DNA of 64,000 nucleotides from Cryomorphaceae bacterium 1068 (GCA_027214385.1 JAPVXR010000001.1:434001-498000); one strand, 5' to 3'. Counted from the stretch's first letter, positions 28,580 to 37,831 are shown. Program-made: numbers and translations. Notes: a model not told the origin generated them from the letters alone.

Positions 28580-28768
28580 TTAGGTAATTCTATTGAGGCC
28601 GAAAATAATAAAATAGATGATTATCATGGCTATAAAGAGTAGCCAAATTTTCTTGTAATGCGGTTTTAGGCGGTTCAAATCTTTGCGGTAAGCAAGCGCC
28701 ATGGCGGTAACGAATGCCACAACAAAAATCCCTGCGAAAACCCAATGGCCTGGTGTGATGTTTTCCAT
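28580..28768 (-). CDS. Small two-helix membrane protein
   Basis: The protein has 62 residues. There are two hydrophobic helices, about 9-27 (WVFAGIFVVAFVTAMALAY) and 42-60 (WLLFIAMIIIYFIIFGL), joined by a basic loop (RKDLNRLKPHYKK), predicting an inner-membrane hairpin with the loop inside. I use the ATG at 28768 because frames starting further upstream add an unrelated N-terminus and run into the start of the divergent gene at 28828. Coupled to the downstream OMP. No family recognised. Confidence 0.6.
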   Translation of the reverse strand: MENITPGHWVFAGIFVVAFVTAMALAYRKDLNRLKPHYKKIWLLFIAMIIIYFIIFGLNRIT

Positions 28769-28827
28769 ATGACTTAATTGGACAAAAATAGATTTAAATT
28801 GTTCGGCGGAAGCCCTAATTTCGACGC

Positions 28828-29340
28828 ATGGAAGAAACTTGGCATAATGAAGTAGTTCCAATCAATGAGCTGCCGGTGATCGAGGAAGTGTCATTTCAAA
28901 AGCATCCTGTTCGTTACATGACTTACAGAAGACTGTTGGCAGTAATCTTTTGGAGCTTCCCCATAATTGGGTTGACTATACCGGCTATAATCGCGCCCGG
29001 TATTTGGCTCGCCTTTATCGGCGGCGGATTGGCTTTTTTGATTCTTTTAAGTTTTATTGCCATACCCATCGGCTATAGAAAGAGGTCATATGCGCTCCGC
29101 GAAAGAGATTTGACTTATAAAAAAGGGTGGATTTTTTCCTCGATGATTACCATTCCTTTTAACCGAATTCAACACACAGAGATTTCACGCGGACCCATCG
29201 AGAGAAAATTTGAACTCAGTACACTTAAAATTTACACGGCAGGAGGAAGTACTTCTGACTTGTCTATTCCGGGACTTGAGGCTGATGAGGCCGAACAACT
29301 CAAAGAATTTGTAGCAAAGAAAGCCGCAATTTATGAGTGA
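28828..29340 (+). CDS. PH-domain membrane protein, YdbS-like
   Basis: The protein has 170 residues. Two membrane helices (about 34-56 and 59-80, IFWSFPIIGLTIPAIIAPGI and LAFIGGGLAFLILLSFIAI) are followed by a bacterial PH (bPH2/DUF304) domain with YALRERDLTYKKGWIF, IPFNRIQHTEISRGPIERKF and TLKIYTAGGSTSDLSIPG. It pairs with the larger paralogue downstream, whose start overlaps this stop by eight bases, as in ydbS-ydbT pairs. The pair sits in the inner membrane; its molecular role is poorly known. The only promoter-like sequence is TAATTTCG four bases before the ATG. Confidence 0.84.
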   Translation: MEETWHNEVVPINELPVIEEVSFQKHPVRYMTYRRLLAVIFWSFPIIGLTIPAIIAPGIWLAFIGGGLAFLILLSFIAIPIGYRKRSYALRERDLTYKKGWIFSSMITIPFNRIQHTEISRGPIERKFELSTLKIYTAGGSTSDLSIPGLEADEAEQLKEFVAKKAAIYE

Positions 29341-30865
29341 AGAAAATAAGGATTGGGATATCCACGAGCCGACCCGTCAAAGTTACCTTGGAGTGATTGT
29401 ATACCTGCTCAGGAATTTACGCGCTTTAGGGACTCTATTGATTTCGCTTGTTGCTGTTGCAGCAGCTGCTCCCATGTTTTGGACTATTATGGGCATTGCG
29501 ATAATTCCGCTCCTCATCTTATTTGCACTATTCGCCTATTGGCAATACCGCAACTTCACGTTTCATGTAGAAGGAGATAATCTCATTATTCACAAAGGAG
29601 TACTGGTTAAAGACAGAAAGTCCGTTCCCATCGAGAGAATCCAATCCATTCAAGTCACCAAAAACGTGATTCAACGACTTTTGGGCTTGGTGGCTCTCAA
29701 AGTCGATACGGCGGGATCTCGTGGAAATGAGCTTGAAATTCCAGCATTAGAAAGAGACCGTGCCGACGCTTTACGCGATTTGCTTTATCAAAAGAAAGAG
29801 GCGCTTCTCATCACTAATACTAGTGAGACTGACGAAGTAACTGAGGTAGATCAGGCGGAAGCACCAAAAGCTAAGTTGCCCGAAGATGAAGGAAGAGTAT
29901 TGGTCAAGTTGGGGCTATTCGATCTCTTGAAAGTAGGCCTTACCGAGAACCACCTGAAGACAGGTTTCATCGCGTTGGCATTCGTGTTTGGTTATGCTAG
30001 TCAGTATCAGGAACTGTTACAAGAATACATTGAAGGCTATGTCGACACTTACGCCTCTCAAGTTACGGATGCAGGAATAGCCGTTGTGATCAGCTTTTTG
30101 ATTTTTTACGCTATTGTATCGGTGCTTATAAGTTTAGTCAGAACGCTCTTGCGGTTTTTTGATTTGAAGGCCGTTTTAAAGAGTGAAGCTCTTGAAATAT
30201 CTACGGGTCTCCTGCAGCGAAACGAGTACCGCATTCCGAAAAACAAAATACAATACATTCAATGGGAGACGAACCCATTGAGAAAGCTTGCAGGTTACGA
30301 ATCTGCTACCATCAAGCCGTCTAATTCAGTGGGGGAGGTAGCCAATAAACAATCCATTGAAATTCCCGCTTTACGGATAGAAGAAAGCAATTACCTGGCA
30401 ACGGGAGTCTTCCCGGGAGCTCAAAAACCCGATGAGCATATTGATGGAGATCCATGGGCCTATGCTCGTTTGCACGCTATAATCGGTGCAATAATTTTCG
30501 CTCCACTCGCTGGAATCCTTTATTGGCAGTACTCCTATCCTGGTATCGCTATCTTACTTTTGGTCGGAATGTTTGCAGCCTATGGTTACCGATACGGTAA
30601 AACGGTTCGCGTCCATTTTGATGAAAAGCATGTCTATATTCTCCGAGGCTGGTTGTTTCCCAAACGAGTAATTCTTCCTTCATACAAGACTCAGTCGCTA
30701 CAGCTCACACAGAATATTATCTTGAAGAGAAGAAAGCTCTGTCACCTCACTTTTTTTACTGCTGCAGGAAGCAAAACCGTTCGATTTCTGAATGAGCGTG
30801 AGGCTCTAGAAGTATATAACTCTTTGATATATGCAGTGGAGAAATACGAGGGTAGCTGGATGTAG
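29333..30865 (+). CDS. PH-domain membrane protein, YdbT-like
   Basis: The protein has 510 residues. Three bPH2 domains alternate with membrane-helix pairs. The first domain lies near residues 72-155 (FTFHVEGDNLIIHKGVLVKD, IPIERIQSIQ-like), the second about 275-355 (SEALEISTGLLQRNEYRIPK) and the third about 425-505 (VHFDEKHVYILRGWLFPKR). Hydrophobic pairs are seen at about 33-70, 205-265 and 385-420. This matches YdbT (DUF304 x3). Translation is coupled to the YdbS-like gene by an eight-base overlap. Function unproven; Bacillus homologues have been linked to stress and antimicrobial-peptide responses. A 55-base gap separates it from the next gene. Confidence 0.85.
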   Translation: MSEENKDWDIHEPTRQSYLGVIVYLLRNLRALGTLLISLVAVAAAAPMFWTIMGIAIIPLLILFALFAYWQYRNFTFHVEGDNLIIHKGVLVKDRKSVPIERIQSIQVTKNVIQRLLGLVALKVDTAGSRGNELEIPALERDRADALRDLLYQKKEALLITNTSETDEVTEVDQAEAPKAKLPEDEGRVLVKLGLFDLLKVGLTENHLKTGFIALAFVFGYASQYQELLQEYIEGYVDTYASQVTDAGIAVVISFLIFYAIVSVLISLVRTLLRFFDLKAVLKSEALEISTGLLQRNEYRIPKNKIQYIQWETNPLRKLAGYESATIKPSNSVGEVANKQSIEIPALRIEESNYLATGVFPGAQKPDEHIDGDPWAYARLHAIIGAIIFAPLAGILYWQYSYPGIAILLLVGMFAAYGYRYGKTVRVHFDEKHVYILRGWLFPKRVILPSYKTQSLQLTQNIILKRRKLCHLTFFTAAGSKTVRFLNEREALEVYNSLIYAVEKYEGSWM

Positions 30866-30891
30866 TGATACGTGTAATTTTTCGAATTACT

Positions 30892-30899
30892 TATATTCG
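30892..30899 (+). promoter_or_regulatory. Possible promoter -7 element for the gene at 30920
   Basis: TATATTCG differs from TAnnTTTG at one position and lies 20 bases before the ATG. GTAATT-TTTCG-AATTAC, a small inverted repeat, lies just upstream. No TTTG is seen at the -33 distance. Confidence 0.35.
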
Positions 30900-30919
30900 T
30901 TGCAACCAATCATCCGACA

Positions 30920-32410
30920 ATGAAAACTACACTAACCCTCGTAGGTGCTTTTTTCTGTACCTTCTTCGCTTCCGCTCAAATGGAAAATGCTGCTTTTACC
31001 GAAACCGGTAGAGGTGCTTCGTTCGCTTTCGCAACTGATTATCATGCGCTGGGTATCAACCCTGCCAACCTTGCCTTTGGAAATCCATATAACAAAAAGT
31101 ACACTCTTGGCCTGGGACAAACAGGTCTGTCTTTTTATAGCGAGGCATTCACTAAGGAACAATTGTGGGATGGGATAACCGATGTAGACGGGAGTTTGAC
31201 TGCCGCTGAAAAGCAACAGGCAGGAATTGATTTTGCCGATTCTGACTATTCTGTAAATCTGTATACCACCATTTTCGGGTTTGCGGTGAATACGGAAAAC
31301 GCAGGATATTTTGCAGTAAGTGTAAACTTCCGTACCTCTTTCTACTCCACTTTCAATGATGTGGGTGCGAGTCAATTGTTTACCGGATATATTGATCCGT
31401 ACTTTGACCAGTGGGAAGTGCAAAATGAAGATGGTACAACGTCAATTATTCCCAATGGCGGTGCAGAATCAGACCGGCTTGATGACGTTCTCTTGGGTAT
31501 TGCAAGTAATCCACAATTCGCGAGTGACTTGTACCGAGATTCAAGATTGAAGTCAATGGCATTTACTGAATTGAACTTTGGCTATGGACGCAATGTATAC
31601 GAGAATGACGATATTTCTATCAATGCGGGGGTAGGAGTAAAGTACTTACAAGGTCTCTTCGTTGTAGATTTGAATCTAGAGGGAGGCCAAGTTCAAGATG
31701 CTTTCATCGCAGCATCTCCCGCGTTGGATATAGATCTTGGTGATGGCGAGGACAACCCCTCATTTCAAGAGGGTTCAGGTTATTCTCCCGTTGGTGATGG
31801 TTTTGGATTTGATATTGGTGTGAATGCGGAAATAAGTGATCAGTTTAGAGTTTCTGCTTCCATTACTGATATTGGGTCGATAAACTTTGATGGCAACGTA
31901 TACAGCTCGGCCGATACGATCGTTTTCGATATTGAAACTCAAGGAATCGACAGCTATAATGTCTTCGGAAATTACGATTCTTTCGCTGGTGATGATGGTG
32001 TATTTGATTGGAAGGGGCAGCGCGAACAAAAGGTAAATCTACCTACCCAGTTTCGGGCAGGGTTTGGCTATTTTCATGATGAAAAACTCAGAGTAGGTTT
32101 GGATTTCGCTTTTCCTTTAAATGAAGAACCCGGAAATATTGAGAAAATGGCATTTGCTTTTGGAGCGGAATACCTCGTGGCCTCTTCAGTGAGCTTGTCG
32201 GCGGGAATTGGTGCAGGAGACAACTTTGGATTCAGAGTTCCGTTTGGAGTGAATTTCGTCATTAATGAAGGAAGCTGGGAACTAGGCGTAGCATCGAGAG
32301 ATGTGATGTACTTCTTCCGTGATGATCGTCCCAATTTATCTTTTGTAATGGGACTACTTCGTTTCCGTTTTGGAGATATGGAGCAGGAGAACCCTTCAAG
32401 GATGTACTAG
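30920..32410 (+). CDS. DUF5723-like outer-membrane protein
   Basis: The protein has 496 residues with a signal peptide (to FASAQ, residue 20) and many amphipathic strands typical of an outer-membrane barrel. The N-terminal segment includes a LGINPANLAFGN motif (an NPA(N) signature shared with Bacteroidota OMPs of the PorV/FadL-like and DUF5723 group), and the C-terminus ends with alternating strands, SFVMGLLRFRFGDM. My DUF5723 assignment is from recollection of the architecture. It is a single-gene unit between the PH-domain pair and a convergent transglutaminase gene. Confidence 0.68.
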   Translation: MKTTLTLVGAFFCTFFASAQMENAAFTETGRGASFAFATDYHALGINPANLAFGNPYNKKYTLGLGQTGLSFYSEAFTKEQLWDGITDVDGSLTAAEKQQAGIDFADSDYSVNLYTTIFGFAVNTENAGYFAVSVNFRTSFYSTFNDVGASQLFTGYIDPYFDQWEVQNEDGTTSIIPNGGAESDRLDDVLLGIASNPQFASDLYRDSRLKSMAFTELNFGYGRNVYENDDISINAGVGVKYLQGLFVVDLNLEGGQVQDAFIAASPALDIDLGDGEDNPSFQEGSGYSPVGDGFGFDIGVNAEISDQFRVSASITDIGSINFDGNVYSSADTIVFDIETQGIDSYNVFGNYDSFAGDDGVFDWKGQREQKVNLPTQFRAGFGYFHDEKLRVGLDFAFPLNEEPGNIEKMAFAFGAEYLVASSVSLSAGIGAGDNFGFRVPFGVNFVINEGSWELGVASRDVMYFFRDDRPNLSFVMGLLRFRFGDMEQENPSRMY

Positions 32411-32519
32411 TTTAGTTTGTGCTAAATCCGAGTGCCCTGTATCTGAGTGACAAAGTGGTGTGACCTCTTTTTATACCTGACTTTCCTTAACGGTTCGTTT
32501 TTGGAATAGCTTTCAGGAC

Positions 32520-34448
32520 TTAAAGATTTTTAGGAAAGGTGAGTGTAAGCGGCAATTCTTGTATGATTCCTTGCATGTCCCGACAAACTTGATTGAACTC
32601 TGTATTTTTAATCTCATTCGTTTTCGCTCGGTAAGTGTAGGAAAGTACTAGTTCAGTCATGTCTTTCATCTTTTCTGAATACAGGTAGTTAAATGCCGAA
32701 TTATCTACAGTTTTTACGTCCAGAGGTATGATCAGAGGCAGAGGAAGTTTTACACTGGTAATCTGTTTGAAATTTACAGGGTAGGGGACATATACAGGAT
32801 AGTTTTTGTACTCACAGTTCATACTGCTCACGTAGTCGTAAAGGCTTAAAGGCTCGTAATGCATCTGGTAAAACTCTTTACCCTCCTGTTCTATTGTTTT
32901 AAAAATCGATTGAGTTTCATAGACTTCGGTAATCTCGATAATATTGGCATTGAGATCATCAGAGATATTCAGCTTCTCTTTTTCAAATACATCGTAAAGC
33001 ACACCATAGACCGCTCTAAACTCCTTCGATAATTCACGTGTAGAAAAGACATCGAGATACATGCGCATATAGTCTGCGTTCATTCCGCTCAAAGTCGATT
33101 TTACGGTAAGCATTCCGGCATTTTCGAAATCAACAATTTCAAAGGATTCTTCTATCAACATCGACGATTCATTGTCTTGTCCTTCCATCTCACTCAGTTC
33201 GGTACCTGTTTTCACCAAAAGCCCTAAACCGTAGTCAAAAGTTGCTCTCTTACCCAGGCTACCTCCTTGAAATGATACGGTAGGATCGATATAGTAATCT
33301 TCATAATCATAAGAAAAATAGGTGATAACATGATCGAAGATTTGGGCACCGGGTGCTAGGTCTCCAAGCCTGTGCTGCATCGTGGAATTTACTAGATACG
33401 GGTAGGCCTCTATATCCATCTCCTTTAAAAGGGAAACCAAGAGCAGCGTCTTGTCTTTGCAATCACCATAGCGCTGTTCGATGGTTTGGGCGGGTTGAAA
33501 TGGTTTAATTGATCCTATCCCTGATTCTATCCCCATGTATCGAATCTCATTTTGAACCCATCTGATGATGGCATCTATCTTCTCTTCTTCCTTGTCTATT
33601 CCTGCTGTGATCTGCTCAAATAAGGTTGAGATGGCCAATTTACTTTCATTTTCCAGTTCAAAAATTTTCACGGCCCAATTGCTTACTGAGCTCATTTCGG
33701 GGAAAGCTGATACGAAAAAGTAAGGAAAAGCTATGTGCCAAGGTGGAGTAGATTCCTCAAATTCGAATGATTCTAAATTTGTTCTCACCAACTCTAGTTC
33801 TTCTATTTTTCCATTCTTATTCCACGTCGGCAAATCCTCCATATTCAATGCTGAAATGAAATACTCACTTTTCGGATCTTTTATTAAGCGAAGTCGGTAA
33901 TAGTCAATAGGGTTTATAGATGCCAGAGCATAACTGCGGTAACTGTGACCTTCGAATATGGGATTCTCTCCTTTGATAGTGTAGGCATACTCTATGATAT
34001 CCCCCTTTCTTATGTCTTCTAAGATATCGTGTGCCGTTACCGCACCGGTATAAATTCCTTGACTTAGGTTGTCTTCTCTGGAAAGAAAATCCAATGTCAG
34101 GTCTGAAGTTCGATCGATAATTTGATCGTCCCGAATTATTCGGAAATAGTGAAAATCGAGCTCATTGTAAATGGTATCAATCGTTATGCTAATTTCAGAC
34201 GACCATGACACGCCTGTTTCAGTAAGTACGTGTGTTCTCGTGAAGAAATAGTCGTCTTTTGTAATCAGGTTAGTCTGGTAGTCAATCACCGATGTATAAG
34301 CACCACCAATCACATCATTCTTGGTTGTTTTTGAGGTAATTTCCGGGATCTCGTCTTTTACCCATTCGGGTATTTCGGTGAAAGCAATTTTCTGTCCCGA
34401 TGTAATTACGCTTAGCAAAAGAAAAAAGCACAAAGCAATATGTTTCAT
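32520..34448 (-). CDS. Exported DUF3857/transglutaminase-like protein
   Basis: The protein has 642 residues: signal peptide (to TSG, residue 18), DUF3857 domain (about 45-220), then a transglutaminase-like cysteine protease fold with the complete triad RYGDCKDKT (C330), FDHVITY (H373) and YIDPT (D388), and a C-terminal DUF2569/DUF3858-like beta domain (about 430-600). The family is common and secreted in Bacteroidota; the reaction in vivo is unknown. It stands alone, transcribed from a well-formed promoter (34470-34501) with a leader of about 15 bases. No neighbour suggests a substrate. Confidence 0.87.
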   Translation of the reverse strand: MKHIALCFFLLLSVITSGQKIAFTEIPEWVKDEIPEITSKTTKNDVIGGAYTSVIDYQTNLITKDDYFFTRTHVLTETGVSWSSEISITIDTIYNELDFHYFRIIRDDQIIDRTSDLTLDFLSREDNLSQGIYTGAVTAHDILEDIRKGDIIEYAYTIKGENPIFEGHSYRSYALASINPIDYYRLRLIKDPKSEYFISALNMEDLPTWNKNGKIEELELVRTNLESFEFEESTPPWHIAFPYFFVSAFPEMSSVSNWAVKIFELENESKLAISTLFEQITAGIDKEEEKIDAIIRWVQNEIRYMGIESGIGSIKPFQPAQTIEQRYGDCKDKTLLLVSLLKEMDIEAYPYLVNSTMQHRLGDLAPGAQIFDHVITYFSYDYEDYYIDPTVSFQGGSLGKRATFDYGLGLLVKTGTELSEMEGQDNESSMLIEESFEIVDFENAGMLTVKSTLSGMNADYMRMYLDVFSTRELSKEFRAVYGVLYDVFEKEKLNISDDLNANIIEITEVYETQSIFKTIEQEGKEFYQMHYEPLSLYDYVSSMNCEYKNYPVYVPYPVNFKQITSVKLPLPLIIPLDVKTVDNSAFNYLYSEKMKDMTELVLSYTYRAKTNEIKNTEFNQVCRDMQGIIQELPLTLTFPKNL

Positions 34449-34469
34449 AGACTAATGGAAATAAGAACA

Positions 34470-34501
34470 CAAGTATAATCCATTTAAAATTTCAGGGCAA
34501 A
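34470..34501 (-). promoter_or_regulatory. Promoter of the DUF3857 gene
   Basis: On the minus strand, TTTG (34498-34501), 20 bases, then TATACTTG (34470-34477), one base from the TAnnTTTG consensus. The predicted start is about 15 bases before the ATG at 34448. Confidence 0.62.
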
Positions 34502-34612
34502 AAACGGAAACCAAAGTGCCTATCAGAGCGGTAGCATATGTGCGTCTTTAGGTTTCTGAAAATGATCTTTATTTTCGGTAAACTTAAGTTTTAGCTTATC
34601 TTCATCAGAATT

Positions 34613-34945
34613 ATGGAAGCTGAATTTCACAAAGATTTTCTTACTTATCTTCTCTTATTCGCCACCCACGCTGATTTTAATTTTGATGAAGAGGAAAGAG
34701 AATATATTCTTTCTAAGGTGGATGAATCGACCTTCAACCGGGTGAATCGCATTTTCGAAAAGCACAACGACATCCAGCGAATTGATCGAATTCGCTATTA
34801 TATGGAAAAGGGAAACTATTCTCAAGCCGATGCGGCGACCCTCACTTCAGAAGTTTTAAAACTGTTCAAGGCCGATGGAGATTACTCCACCTTAGAGCAG
34901 AATTTGATGATCGGGTTGAAGCGGATATTGAAAAGTTACTCTTGA
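34613..34945 (+). CDS. TerB-like small helical protein
   Basis: The protein has 110 residues, all-helical, acidic, with no signal peptide. The pattern of short helices with an acidic FDEEEREYIL segment and a FKADGDYSTLEQNLMIGL turn resembles the Asp-containing metal-binding helical fold of TerB/TerB-like proteins seen in Bacteroidota, but similarity is weak. It overlaps the convergent serine-hydrolase gene by ten bases. No ter genes or operon partner are present, so a tellurite role should not be assumed. Confidence 0.55.
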   Translation: MEAEFHKDFLTYLLLFATHADFNFDEEEREYILSKVDESTFNRVNRIFEKHNDIQRIDRIRYYMEKGNYSQADAATLTSEVLKLFKADGDYSTLEQNLMIGLKRILKSYS

Positions 34946-36051
34946 ATTTGCTGTCCATAGCTCTCAGACAATTTCGAGATAAACCCTGACCAGCCGACAC
35001 CGGCAGTTTTCTTCCCCAATCGCACTGCTACGATGTTCTTATCAGGACTTACAAATATGTATTGCCCCAAAATTCCATTGGCGTAGAATTCATTCTTTTC
35101 AGGAAAAAGCCACCATTGGTATTGATAATAGTCGGCACTCCCATTAGAACTGTCAACTTTTGTGGATTGGGCTACCCAATCTGCGGGTACGATTTGGGTT
35201 CCGTTCCAATTGCCTTTGTTCAAATAAAGTCGCCCGATTTTTGCGAAATCACGAGCACGCATGTTAAGGCAGCAAAACCCCTTCTCCAAGCCATCCTTTT
35301 TATCCAAACTCCAAGAAGCATCGAACTCCATACCAAGAGGTTTCCAGATTTTTTCCTCGAAATAGGCGCTTACCGCTTTTTCTCCGAGGGCACGAGAAAG
35401 AATGAGTGTGAGTATTTGGGTGTCTCCACTTACATAATTGAATTCCGCACCTGGTTCGTTTTCCAACTTTGCATGCGTTACCAGCCTTTCCAGGTTGCTA
35501 CCGTAGTAGTAATTGGCTGCTTCACCGAATGGGTTGGCATAGCTCTCGTTAAACTTCAGGCCCGAAGTCATCTGAAGCAAGTGCTCGATTGTGACCTTGT
35601 CAAACCCTGCCTCCTTCAACTCGGGAATGTATTGGGTAACCGGTTCATCCACGCCGCTTATGATGCCTTCTTCAATAGCAATTCCATAAAGAATCGAAAC
35701 CACCGATTTCGCCACTGAGAAAGATGTTACGATAGATTCTTCATCGTAGCCATTGAGGTAGTCTTCGATCAGAATGGTGTCGTTTCGAATCAGTAGAAAA
35801 GCAACTGATTTATACTCTTCCAGAAAATCTCTCCATGCCATCGATTCGCCGTCGGCAGTTATAGTCTTAGGAGGTTTCAAAGAATCACCGTAAGAAAATG
35901 TCCAGGTATCTGAAGGTGCTTGGATAGGTCGGTTTGCGAATTTCTTATAATCCTTGATGTCAGCAAAGTTGTAAATGATCATTCTACCTGCAGTGCACGA
36001 AGCAAGGATAATAAGCAGTGCTGAAAAAAGGAAGAGAAGACGTCTATTCAT
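34936..36051 (-). CDS. Serine hydrolase (class C beta-lactamase/PBP-like), lipoprotein
   Basis: The protein has 371 residues if started at the ATG at 36051 (an ATG at 36060 would add three residues). The hydrophobic N-terminus ends with lipobox ILASC (C19). The class C catalytic motif SVAK places Ser112 and Lys115 correctly. The tyrosine motif appears as YVSG where YxN is usual, and GKKTAGVGW near the C-terminus is a variant of the KTG box. It is probably an envelope lipoprotein with peptidase, esterase or transpeptidase activity, not a resistance enzyme. It ends inside the convergent TerB-like gene and starts 108 bases from a divergent gene. Confidence 0.84.
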   Translation of the reverse strand: MNRRLLFLFSALLIILASCTAGRMIIYNFADIKDYKKFANRPIQAPSDTWTFSYGDSLKPPKTITADGESMAWRDFLEEYKSVAFLLIRNDTILIEDYLNGYDEESIVTSFSVAKSVVSILYGIAIEEGIISGVDEPVTQYIPELKEAGFDKVTIEHLLQMTSGLKFNESYANPFGEAANYYYGSNLERLVTHAKLENEPGAEFNYVSGDTQILTLILSRALGEKAVSAYFEEKIWKPLGMEFDASWSLDKKDGLEKGFCCLNMRARDFAKIGRLYLNKGNWNGTQIVPADWVAQSTKVDSSNGSADYYQYQWWLFPEKNEFYANGILGQYIFVSPDKNIVAVRLGKKTAGVGWSGFISKLSESYGQQIQE

Positions 36052-36129
36052 AGGGACCAATGTATAAACTTCCGCAGAAAAGAATTTACTCCGATTTCCA
36101 AAGAAAGTCTAGGTTCTCAGCAAGGTTGC

Positions 36130-36137
36130 TACATTTG
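36130..36137 (+). promoter_or_regulatory. Promoter -7 element for the gene at 36159
   Basis: TACATTTG is an exact TAnnTTTG match, ending 21 bases before the ATG at 36159, giving a leader of about 15 bases. It supports that start over an upstream in-frame ATG at 36060. No clear -33 element. Confidence 0.5.
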
Positions 36138-36158
36138 ACTCCCACTAATCATCAGCTC

Positions 36159-37232
36159 ATGAAAACATCTCTACTCCTCCTTTCTCTGACCATTTCCTTT
36201 TTATCATTTTCGCAGGCTCTTCAAAACATTGAGAGTGTGGAGTACGACCATGAGAACAGCCGATTTTTGGTGTCGAATTCCAATTCGATAATTGCGATGG
36301 ATCAACCTACCCTTGAATTGTCCTTCTTTGGTGATGGTGCTGCAGGATTTGGAATGGAGGTGATGAACAATACCCTCTTTGCCATCAGTAATGGAATAAA
36401 AGGGTACGATTTATCAACGGAAGAAGAGGTGATGAGCTTGAGCATTCCAGGTTCAGGCTTTTTGAATGGGATGGCCAGTGATGGTGTAAATCGACTTTGG
36501 GTCACTGACTTTTCCAATGGCAGAATTTACGAGATTGACGTGACCGATCTCGATAACCCGACTTCAGAAATGGTAGTGGCGAATACGGGTAGCACCCCCA
36601 ATGGTATCGTTTATGACGAGACCAATGATCGTCTCGTTTTTGTGAATTGGGGAGGAAGTGCCGATATCAAAGCTGTAAATCTTCAAACGTATCAAGTAAG
36701 TACCTTGACCGGAACATCTCTTGGGAATTGCGATGGAATCGACAACGACGCAGCCGATAATTACTTTGTGAGTTCGTGGAGCCCTTTGCGGATCTCTAAG
36801 TTCAATTCCGACTTTTCAGGAACGCCCGAAACGATCGAAGCACCGGGAATTTCTAATCCTGCCGACATCTGTTACGCCAAAGAAATCGATACTCTCGCTA
36901 TTCCAAATAGTGGTAATAATACAGTGACGTTTGTAGGTTTTGAAAACCCTCTCTCAGTCCGAGATCGAAGTGATGATCGCTTTCAATTCGGTACTATCGG
37001 GAACCCCATCACCAATCAGTCCTATTTTCAATTCACAACTACCACTCATACTCAGGTCGCTCTTTCCATTCTCGATGAATCTGGAAAAACGGTGGTAACC
37101 CTTATAGAGGGGATGCGAAGTCCCGGGGAGTACAAAGTTTTGTTGAATGGAGTCGAGCTCGCCACGGGTATTTACTTTGCGCAGCTTCGTATTGGGAATG
37201 ATTCCAGTACCAAGAAGATTATTGTGCCTTAG
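36159..37232 (+). CDS. Secreted beta-propeller protein with T9SS type A sorting domain
   Basis: The protein has 357 residues. A signal peptide (MKTSLLLLSLTISFLSFSQA) appears only if translation starts at 36159, consistent with the promoter at 36130. The body holds SMP-30/YVTN-type propeller blades (for example RLWVTDFSNGRIYEIDV, DRLVFVNWGGSADIKAVNL, DIDTLAIPN-like). The last 80 residues, with the FQFTTTTHTQVALSILDESG and GIYFAQLRIGNDSSTKKIIV pattern, form a type A T9SS sorting domain. It is predicted to be secreted. No catalytic residues are evident. Confidence 0.82.
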   Translation: MKTSLLLLSLTISFLSFSQALQNIESVEYDHENSRFLVSNSNSIIAMDQPTLELSFFGDGAAGFGMEVMNNTLFAISNGIKGYDLSTEEEVMSLSIPGSGFLNGMASDGVNRLWVTDFSNGRIYEIDVTDLDNPTSEMVVANTGSTPNGIVYDETNDRLVFVNWGGSADIKAVNLQTYQVSTLTGTSLGNCDGIDNDAADNYFVSSWSPLRISKFNSDFSGTPETIEAPGISNPADICYAKEIDTLAIPNSGNNTVTFVGFENPLSVRDRSDDRFQFGTIGNPITNQSYFQFTTTTHTQVALSILDESGKTVVTLIEGMRSPGEYKVLLNGVELATGIYFAQLRIGNDSSTKKIIVP

Positions 37233-37240
37233 TTAAGCAC

Positions 37241-37831
37241 TCAAGGCACTATCCGCATTTTACGAAAAGTCAAATTAATTCTCCCTTCAGTCACCTTCTT
37301 GCTTTTGCGCAAAGTGTGCAACCAATGCTCTTGAGTGGGTGGTTTCATCAGCAAGAGACTTCCGTCATTCAAAAAAACTGAGCTAGTATCCTTGCTCCTT
37401 CTATGTTTAAAAGAGAATTTTCGTTCAGCGCCAAGGCTCACTGAGGCAATACATGCATTGGGGTCCAGTTCGGGTTCGTCATCGCTGTGCCAACCCATAT
37501 AGTCTTCGCCATTGTGGTAAAAGTTGAGTAGACAGGAGTTGAAGGTTTCTCCCGATATTTTCTCAACTTCTGCTTTGATTTCCGCGAGGGTCTTCGACCA
37601 AGGCAAGGCTTTACGACTTACTTGCGAATAGGTGTACTCAAACGGCCGATCGCCATACCAAGCCGTAAGTCGGCGCATGGTGATTCGCTTGCCGAACATG
37701 ACCACTTCGTCTTGTTTCCAGTCGACTTCTTTGGCCAATGCCCGAAACAGCTGCTCCGTTTCCGAGCTCAACCAATTCTCAAAAAGGTGGACGACTCCGT
37801 CTGCGGGAAGAAGGTTTTCGGAATGATTCAT
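37241..37831 (-). CDS. alkB: AlkB-like alpha-ketoglutarate-dependent dioxygenase
   Basis: The protein has 196 residues. It has the nucleotide-repair AlkB fold: MGKRITMRRLTAWYG-like nucleotide-recognition lid (about 45-62), LNFYHNGEDYMGWHSDDE with iron ligands H115 and D117, third iron ligand H172 in HWLHT, and 2-oxoglutarate-binding R184 and R190 in GRINLTFR. Length and motifs resemble the short ALKBH2/AlkB2-like bacterial group that oxidatively demethylates 1-methyladenine and 3-methylcytosine in DNA or RNA. It stands alone, without Ada-type regulator; its stop lies nine bases from the convergent T9SS gene. Damage-repair role is inferred from family knowledge. Confidence 0.93.
   Translation of the reverse strand: MNHSENLLPADGVVHLFENWLSSETEQLFRALAKEVDWKQDEVVMFGKRITMRRLTAWYGDRPFEYTYSQVSRKALPWSKTLAEIKAEVEKISGETFNSCLLNFYHNGEDYMGWHSDDEPELDPNACIASVSLGAERKFSFKHRRSKDTSSVFLNDGSLLLMKPPTQEHWLHTLRKSKKVTEGRINLTFRKMRIVP

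Noticed and set aside
30870-30900. GTAATT-TTTCG-AATTAC hairpin as a terminator of the YdbT-like gene
   Set aside because: Six weak A-T pairs and no T-run; not convincing.
30932-31423. 163-codon antisense frame opposite the DUF5723-like gene
   Set aside because: The sense frame has a signal peptide and OMP strands; the antisense product has none.
34613-34945. Tellurite-resistance role for the TerB-like gene
   Set aside because: No terA/C/D/E/Z genes nearby and only distant fold resemblance.
35062-35718. 218-codon antisense frame opposite the serine hydrolase
   Set aside because: It mirrors codons of a gene with a clear SxxK site and has no promoter or motif of its own.
34936-36051. Antibiotic-resistance beta-lactamase
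   Set aside because: Class C-like motifs are altered (YVS, KTAG) and the protein is a lipoprotein of the general serine-hydrolase type; resistance cannot be inferred.
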